This document shows, one piece after another, positions 59,501 to 64,000 of a stretch of 64,000 bases of DNA. A program made the position numbers and the translations under genes. Source of the stretch: Magnolia sinica. Taxonomy: Eukaryota; Streptophyta; Magnoliopsida; Magnoliales; Magnoliaceae. The DNA is taken from positions 23,410,001 through 23,474,000 of the forward strand of contig NC_080574.1 of NCBI RefSeq assembly GCF_029962835.1, written 5' to 3'. Within the stretch, counting starts at the first letter, position 1, and each line of letters starts with the position of its first letter. A model generated the notes under the pieces. It was not told where the DNA came from and did not search any database. It worked only from the letters and a program-made list of their open reading frames with translations.

Positions 59501-60915
59501 ATCACCGTTACGCCCCCAAAGATAAGAATGCTGTTTCCTTGAAAGATTGTACAGAGGAGGTTTCTAAGGATACCTCAAACAAGGGTTCGATCGAGAGGAA
59601 TGAAGCCGGTTCTTGAAAGGCATCTCTAAATCTCGGTCCTGCAAAACAGTCCAGACAGACATGAGTTTGACAGACATTAAAAAAAAAACATAAGAAACAA
59701 CTGTGAACCACGTACCTAAAACAATAGGTCGGTCTTTTGACCATGGAAGAGTGAAGATGTTTTCCACTGAATTCCCTTCCTTTAATGAGGGAACGTGCCC
59801 TGCAGATTAGAAGAGCAAACAAAGCCATAAGAAATAGGGAAAATCCAAAACTAATGTTAAAAGCAAAAAGAATGACTTGGGAAATCAGTCATGTCTCTCT
59901 ACTCGAACCACTCGATGGAGAACTCAGCAGCTTGTCCAAGTGGGGATGAGAAGTGGCTACAATCGAAAGAAAAAGAAGAAATCATGGAAAACAAAGTAGC
60001 AGAGGAAAACCCATGCTATAGAAGAAAGATAGGGAGAATTAGGGCCAGAGAGGGTGATCAGGGTTAGGGTTAGGATTTGGGTTAGGCAAACGGAGGAGGA
60101 AAAAAAGGTTTGAGTTGATTTTGCAGGTTCTGTACAATGGATAAGTAAAGATTTTAAAAGCGTGGAGAGGATGGGTATGAATAGATGTCCATTGTGTTGT
60201 TGTCAAAAAGATGCCAATATACCTGCGAGAGATGAAGAAACGATAGGATTATTCATCATCGGTGCCTTGGAAGGGCCTTGAAATACCACTTCTCATGTTT
60301 CTAACAACATTTTAGTTGACCTTGATACTTTGGCTTTTGTACGTTATATTGTCACTTCGGTAAAACCCAAAAAGCTGATACTGATGTTTTCAACTAACGA
60401 CCGAGTCATGTGTGCCCAACACTGACTCAACCAAGTTAATGGGTTCAAGCCTGTAGCTCAATGGTAGAAAGGGGGTGTTTCAACATTGAGGCCTAGGGTT
60501 CGAGTCCAGAGTACCTATCTCAAAAGGGGAGAGGGGAAAAAAAAAAGTGTGCCCAATACTTGCCTCCAAGATAGCATCTTCAAGAAGCATAATGTCCTGG
60601 TTATACAGGTTTTATGTCCAGTAAACAAGCAAAAAGACTCAACGAACCTGTCTTAAGGAAGGATTCCACGGCCACAGTGAACCTTGCCCTGTTCAAAGTA
60701 TGCAACACAACAGACTTCACCTGGAAAAAACACATGGATTGACAACATTGAGCAGTTTTTAACAAATTTTAAGAGAGAGTAAAAATTAGTACTTCACAGT
60801 AAGCAAGCCAAACCTCTTGATATGAGCTGAGAACATATCCACACGACAGCAGTGCAAAAGTGGTCACCAAGGAAGGGTTTCTTTTTGAGATCATGATGCT
60901 CAGTCCAGTCCCCAG
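56524..60915 (-). CDS. ROOT UVB SENSITIVE (RUS/DUF647) family protein, 3' part, spliced
   Basis: Seven coding exons read on the minus strand with GT/AG junctions and matching phases: 60814-60915, 60648-60720, 57837-57920, 57695-57759, 57506-57607, 57218-57421 and 56524-56589 (TGA at 56524). They total 696 bp, or 231 residues. Diagnostic pieces in order are GLSIMISKRNPSLVTTFALL, VKSVVLHTLNRARFTVAVES, IFTLPWSKDRPIVLG, GPRFRDAFQEPASFLS, REKYMVTYNPSKGNVYALLK, AHVLLHFIRSS, IAESCNIVSTSYVLFKRKAA and GWVMSESLLNPGRARLC. This is the C-terminal half of DUF647, closest in my memory to RUS4-type members. The 5' exons, with the start codon, lie beyond 64000 or were not recognised. RUS1/RUS2 act in early seedling UV-B responses and RUS4 in anther function. 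Exons 3 and 4 exist in a second copy at 59716-59799 and 59574-59638 (149 bp together, not a multiple of three). Whether this allele yields an intact protein depends on skipping one copy. Confidence 0.85.
57639..58151 (-). repeat. 513-bp direct duplication, proximal copy (RUS exons 3-4)
   Basis: It runs from AAAGATAAGAATGC to GAAGAAAGAT and appears identical by eye to 59518-60030, with a constant offset of 1879 bp and the same A-run lengths. It contains RUS exons 3 and 4, the intron between them, part of intron 4 (donor but not the exon 5 acceptor) and part of intron 2. It connects directly to exon 5 on its lower side. Confidence 0.93.
58152..59175. repeat. Tandem array of about 166-bp units between the duplicated RUS blocks
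   Basis: The word TCTATTTACGCAT recurs near 58155, 58319, 58485, 58651, 58817, 58984 and 59153, a spacing of 164-169 bp. Units also share AATTCGAAAAATCA, TGATGTGTTAATCATAGTAG, AACATGTTAATGTGCATTTT and TTTGGGGTGCCATTTTATAT. There are six complete units. There is no long open frame beyond an 86-residue incidental one. Confidence 0.92.
59176..59517. other. Unique tail of the inter-duplication insert
   Basis: AT-rich sequence ends in GCACCGTTACGGGCTGTTACGCCCCC-like wording immediately before the second duplicated block. GTTACGG words also occur at 61676-61920, hinting that both belong to one interspersed repeat family. No gene. Confidence 0.5.
59518..60030 (-). repeat. 513-bp direct duplication, distal copy (RUS exons 3-4)
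   Basis: The second copy of the block at 57639-58151. Its exons correspond to 59716-59799 and 59574-59638, with the same splice sites. It is connected to the upstream RUS exons on its upper side, so on the minus strand it is the first copy reached by a transcript. Confidence 0.93.
60410..60560 (+). mobile_element. tRNA-derived SINE with target-site duplication, in a RUS intron
   Basis: The body at 60424-60546 has an A box (TAGCTCAATGGTAGAAAGGG), a B box (GGGTTCGAGTCCA), a short 3' region and a poly-A end. Flanks GTGTGCCCAACACT (60410-60423) and GTGTGCCCAATACT (60547-60560) differ at one base of 14. It lies in antisense orientation to the gene, between exon 2 and the distal copy of exon 3. 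Confidence 0.85.
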
Positions 60916-61039
60916 CTTCACATGACAGAAAGTTCAAGATGAAATCACTACAACAGCTGAAACAGAGTATCTCATTCGCTAGCTGAAACTGAGTATCTTA
61001 TCTGCTAGAGAAAGAACTAATAATGTTCTCTGCTGTTTG

Positions 61040-61081
<42 letters not shown>

Positions 61082-61675
61082 ATGGTAAACCAGTGTTTTC
61101 AGTATCAGTATTGATGCATGCATTGCACCCTTGGGATACGGAAACACAATATTGGTGTCACATGGAAAATATTGCATGTATCAGGGAATGTATCTCTAAG
61201 CGAAACATTGGGAAAATGATGGAATTTTTCAATGAAGGTTCAGAATATGTTAAAAGGGACATGATTACACACTTAAAACTCAAGACATTACAAAAAACAA
61301 GAATCCATAATAAGTTCCTCAATATAAGGTCCCAAACTAAGCACTGTTTGATAGAAGTGATGCAATTATCAAAAAAGAGTACATATAATTCATAAATCAT
61401 ACAATACAAGTACCAAAACACAAACAATATAACAAAAACCAAAAAAAGAAACAAACATACATCTGTGCCCACTACATCCCAACAAGAGATTTCCCAAAAT
61501 AATCCCTAGAAAAATGCCTTTTTTTTTCAAATTGTCAGTTTTTACCACCCATGTGCTGCCTCGGTATTGTCTCGCATGTAATGATGATATCAGGGGACTT
61601 AATAAAGAAATCCAGAAGATATCTCGCGATATTTCGAAAATATCATGTGATATCATCAACCAAGGTATGCAAAAC
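60916..61675. other. RUS intron or upstream sequence with (TG)n
   Basis: A (TG)n run of about 17 units is at 61047-61080. I found no further DUF647 exon here on the minus strand. Confidence 0.45.
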
Positions 61676-61920
61676 AGTTACATAACAGCCATTACGGCCG
61701 TTACGTAAAGGCAATAGTAGCCACCATTATGCATCACAGGGTCATAACAGCTGTAATGGAAAAAATGGCCCATAACAGGCGTAATGGCCCTGTAAGGGTT
61801 TTTTTCAAAAACATTTAAAAATAAAAAATAAAAAAAAATCCATAATACCCGTTACGGCCCATGTCGTAATGGTAACAGTGATGGCCGTTATGGCCACCAT
61901 TACCGTTATGGAAGACCATT
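61676..61920. repeat. GTTACGG/CCGTAAC-rich interspersed repeat
   Basis: Inverted words CCATTACGGCCGTTACG, CCGTTACGGCCCATG and GATGGCCGTTATGG surround an A-rich core at about 61808-61840. It looks like a fold-back element with degenerate arms. No target duplication was identified. Confidence 0.5.
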
Positions 61921-61947
61921 TCGTTAACAATGCGATATAATCGGCGA

Positions 61948-61975
61948 AACCAGGGAATCTTAGAATTCCCTGGTT
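61948..61975. repeat. Short perfect hairpin
   Basis: Arms AACCAGGGAAT and ATTCCCTGGTT pair perfectly around a 6-nt loop. The related CCCTGGCATC hairpin at 62865-62910 suggests both are parts of interspersed repeats with ATATTATCG-type flanks. Confidence 0.6.
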
Positions 61976-62864
61976 GTTCTGTATCGAGCACCTGCGACAC
62001 AAAAAATATTGGCCAATATTATCGATGCTGAAAACAATGGTACAAACATCATCGATTTCTTTACCACTAACCATGGCTATACAGCCTTGTTGCCTGGATA
62101 ATTCAAAGCTACAGACTGAAGCTGATGCAGTTGAAATTTATAATGAATAGATCGGAGCTCTTCGATTTATAGGCTAATCAAGAGTTCTAGTATAGCCTAG
62201 ATTACTTGTAACTCATTTTTCATTTCCTGAAGTTTGAAGTATTCATTATAATCTTGCACTATATAATTCAGTACTGGCAGGATGAGGCTATAGGCAAATC
62301 TTGCACTATAAAATTCAGCTCCCTTTTTTCTTTGATCAGGTAAACGTGAAATTATATTAGATAAATGGAACAGTCTGGTGAATAGAAAGAGTGTGTGATC
62401 CCTCCAATAGTCTAATTAAAAAATGATGCAGTTTTATCACTAACTTGTTCCAAGACAATCAGCTCAGCCTAAAAAGATTTAAAACATCAAAAGCATTTCA
62501 CTAGTGATGCAGGAAAATATCCAGCCATCAAAACAGGGCTAGAGTGGGCCTCATTGCCTGCATGATTGGCAGATAAGGCTATCATTGAATCTGCTCCAGA
62601 AGCATGACCTACAGTCTGGATCAATATATGGGCCCCAAAATGATGATCAGATGGCCCAAAATAGTATGAAGATCATTTTGTGGGCCCTACACGTGGTCGC
62701 ATACATGTGACAACAAGGGAAGCACAAACCACAAGCTTCTTAGAACCATACTTTTTGAATTTCTGTGTCATTTCTCTTTTATTGCCAATATTTTCAATAT
62801 TATCAGCGATATTTGGCAATATTATCGACTCAATGATATTTGGGGTATATTCTCTCATAAAAGT

Positions 62865-62910
62865 TCCCTGGCATCAGTGATGCCCGCGATGATATCACCG
62901 ATGCCAGGGA
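62865..62910. repeat. Short inverted repeat (TCCCTGGCATC arms)
   Basis: Arms TCCCTGGCATC and GATGCCAGGGA lie about 24 bp apart, within sequence rich in GCAATATTATCG-like words. Confidence 0.6.
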
Positions 62911-63659
62911 TACTTCCATAAATCTGAGAAAATCAAGTTAATAAAATAAAAAACCCCCAAAAAAAAAAAAAAAAAAAAATCTCCATTTTTGTGGGATTTT
63001 TTGGAATTCTGTTCCCTGGGTGATTTCAGCCACTGCCTGCTTTTCGTTGAATCAAAGCTTGGATTTGAGGGAGAAATCTTGACTCGAAGTGAAGACAGCC
63101 CGAAACTCAAAGCTGACAAAAAATCCAAAGGAACTTTTTTTTTCCCAAATGTTAGCATGGATTGCAATGGAAATCCATGACTTTTTTAAGATTAGCTAAA
63201 ATTTTATTCATGCATTGACATGTATTCATGGCTAAGAAATCAACATGTGAGTGGAAAATGGGAGAAATTGGGGAAATCCTAATTTCCTCCATTTTTATCT
63301 CTTAAATAGAGAATGTATATCTGCAAAGTTGATATATTCATCAGTGAAGGCCAATTTATCAATTGCCATAATTTTTAATTTTTCCTTCTTTCAAAAAAAA
63401 TTATTTTTGATATTCAAAAATATAAAAATAAAAATTATATTTATTAGGAAAATAATGTGTTCTTCACTATTAATGTGGAAATCTCATATATTCAAGAGTG
63501 CTGGATAATCTATCAATTGGCTACAAGTTTTTATTTTTTGAAAATAAAAATATACTTTATTCTTATTTTCAATTAAGAAAATGGAAGAAAAATCAATTTA
63601 TGTTGAAAAACTAATTAAGTTGTTTCATTAATGTATCATGTATGATGATTCTATGTAGG

Positions 63660-63795
63660 AATGCATGGATGGATAGATGCATGGATGGATGTACGTGTAT
63701 ATGTATGGACAAATGAATGGATGGACGTTGAATGTATGGCATGGATGGATGGATCGATGTATCCTGTATGTACTATGTATAGAGGGATGCATGGA
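63660..63795. repeat. Imperfect (ATGGATGG)n minisatellite-like tract
   Basis: Repeated GCATGGATGG, ATGGATGGATG and GTATG words occur in irregular tandem over about 135 bp. Confidence 0.75.
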
Positions 63796-64000
63796 TGGTT
63801 ACTAGTTATTTATAGTTCTTTTGGCAATATTTTGATTCCTAAATGTGCAAGCATGTCTTCTAACATCTCCTGAAATTTCACTGAAAAATTCCATTTTTTT
63901 TTCTGATGTTTCCCTCAATCAGCAATATTTTTCCAAGTCCCAGCAATAATATTGACAATATCGATACATCTTTCACATCCCCAATCATTGATACATGTAA

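Larger units (their letters stand above)
61976..64000. other. Gene-free AT-rich right end (probably RUS intron or upstream)
   Basis: Apart from the hairpin at 62865-62910, a poly-A run at about 62959-62979 and the TGGA-type repeat at 63660-63795, nothing is recognised. The missing RUS 5' exons are not seen here. Confidence 0.4.

Noticed and set aside
59508-59828. A second RUS gene
   Set aside because: Only the 513-bp block with two exons is present. No other exon is duplicated, so it is a partial duplication within one gene.
60050-60100. Interstitial telomere-like sequence (GGGTTAGGGTTAGG)
   Set aside because: Only two to three imperfect units in a short stretch, too few to mean more than chance low complexity.
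5460-60550. Functional tRNA genes at the A/B box matches (5473, 18871, 23960, 37428, 60450)
   Set aside because: No cloverleaf can be completed. A-rich tails and target duplications identify these as SINEs.

Overview
This window is plant nuclear DNA, almost certainly from an angiosperm. It holds a zinc-finger homeodomain (ZF-HD) gene, part of a spliced ROOT UVB SENSITIVE (RUS/DUF647) gene, a plant-type L1 LINE with an RNase H tail, Copia- and Gypsy-like solo LTRs, tRNA-derived SINEs and many small inverted-repeat DNA transposons. Fold-back repeats built on GTGGGGCCCACC-like segments recur throughout. I associate these with magnoliid tree genomes (laurel/magnolia relatives), but that placement is inference.

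Layout. 1-24.7 kb is gene-free repeat territory. It opens with the 5' part of a minus-strand Copia element (1-1113), then a SINE (5455-5628), a solo LTR nested inside another solo LTR (5973-7347), a Mutator-like fold-back element (9779-10303), two hAT-type elements of one family (10420-11563 and 13264-13886), and a fold-back element carrying a nested Harbinger-type element (14.6-16.2 kb). 24,706-33,608 is one near-full-length L1 LINE with an 11-bp target-site duplication. Its ORF1 (RRM protein) is split by a 2.14-kb solo LTR, and its ORF2 (endonuclease, reverse transcriptase, RNase H) is decayed. 33.6-38.1 kb is spacer with SINEs and degenerate tandem repeats. 38.2-40.3 kb is the ZF-HD gene with a strongly CT-repetitive upstream region. 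40.3-56.5 kb is again repeats: a ~120-bp tandem array, three LTR copies, and several MITE families.

The right end holds the 3' half of a minus-strand RUS gene. Seven coding exons between 60,915 and 56,524 can be read with consistent splice sites and phases; the 5' exons lie beyond the window. A 513-bp block containing two of these exons is present twice, apparently identical, separated by 1366 bp made mostly of ~166-bp tandem repeats. Together the two exons are 149 bp, so a transcript keeping both copies would lose frame. This is either a very recent rearrangement or an assembly artefact, and it is the observation most worth checking.

The two host genes are unrelated and far apart, and nothing suggests that they act together. 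I found no rRNA genes, functional tRNA genes, CRISPR arrays or prokaryote-like operons, and no convincing novel multi-gene system.
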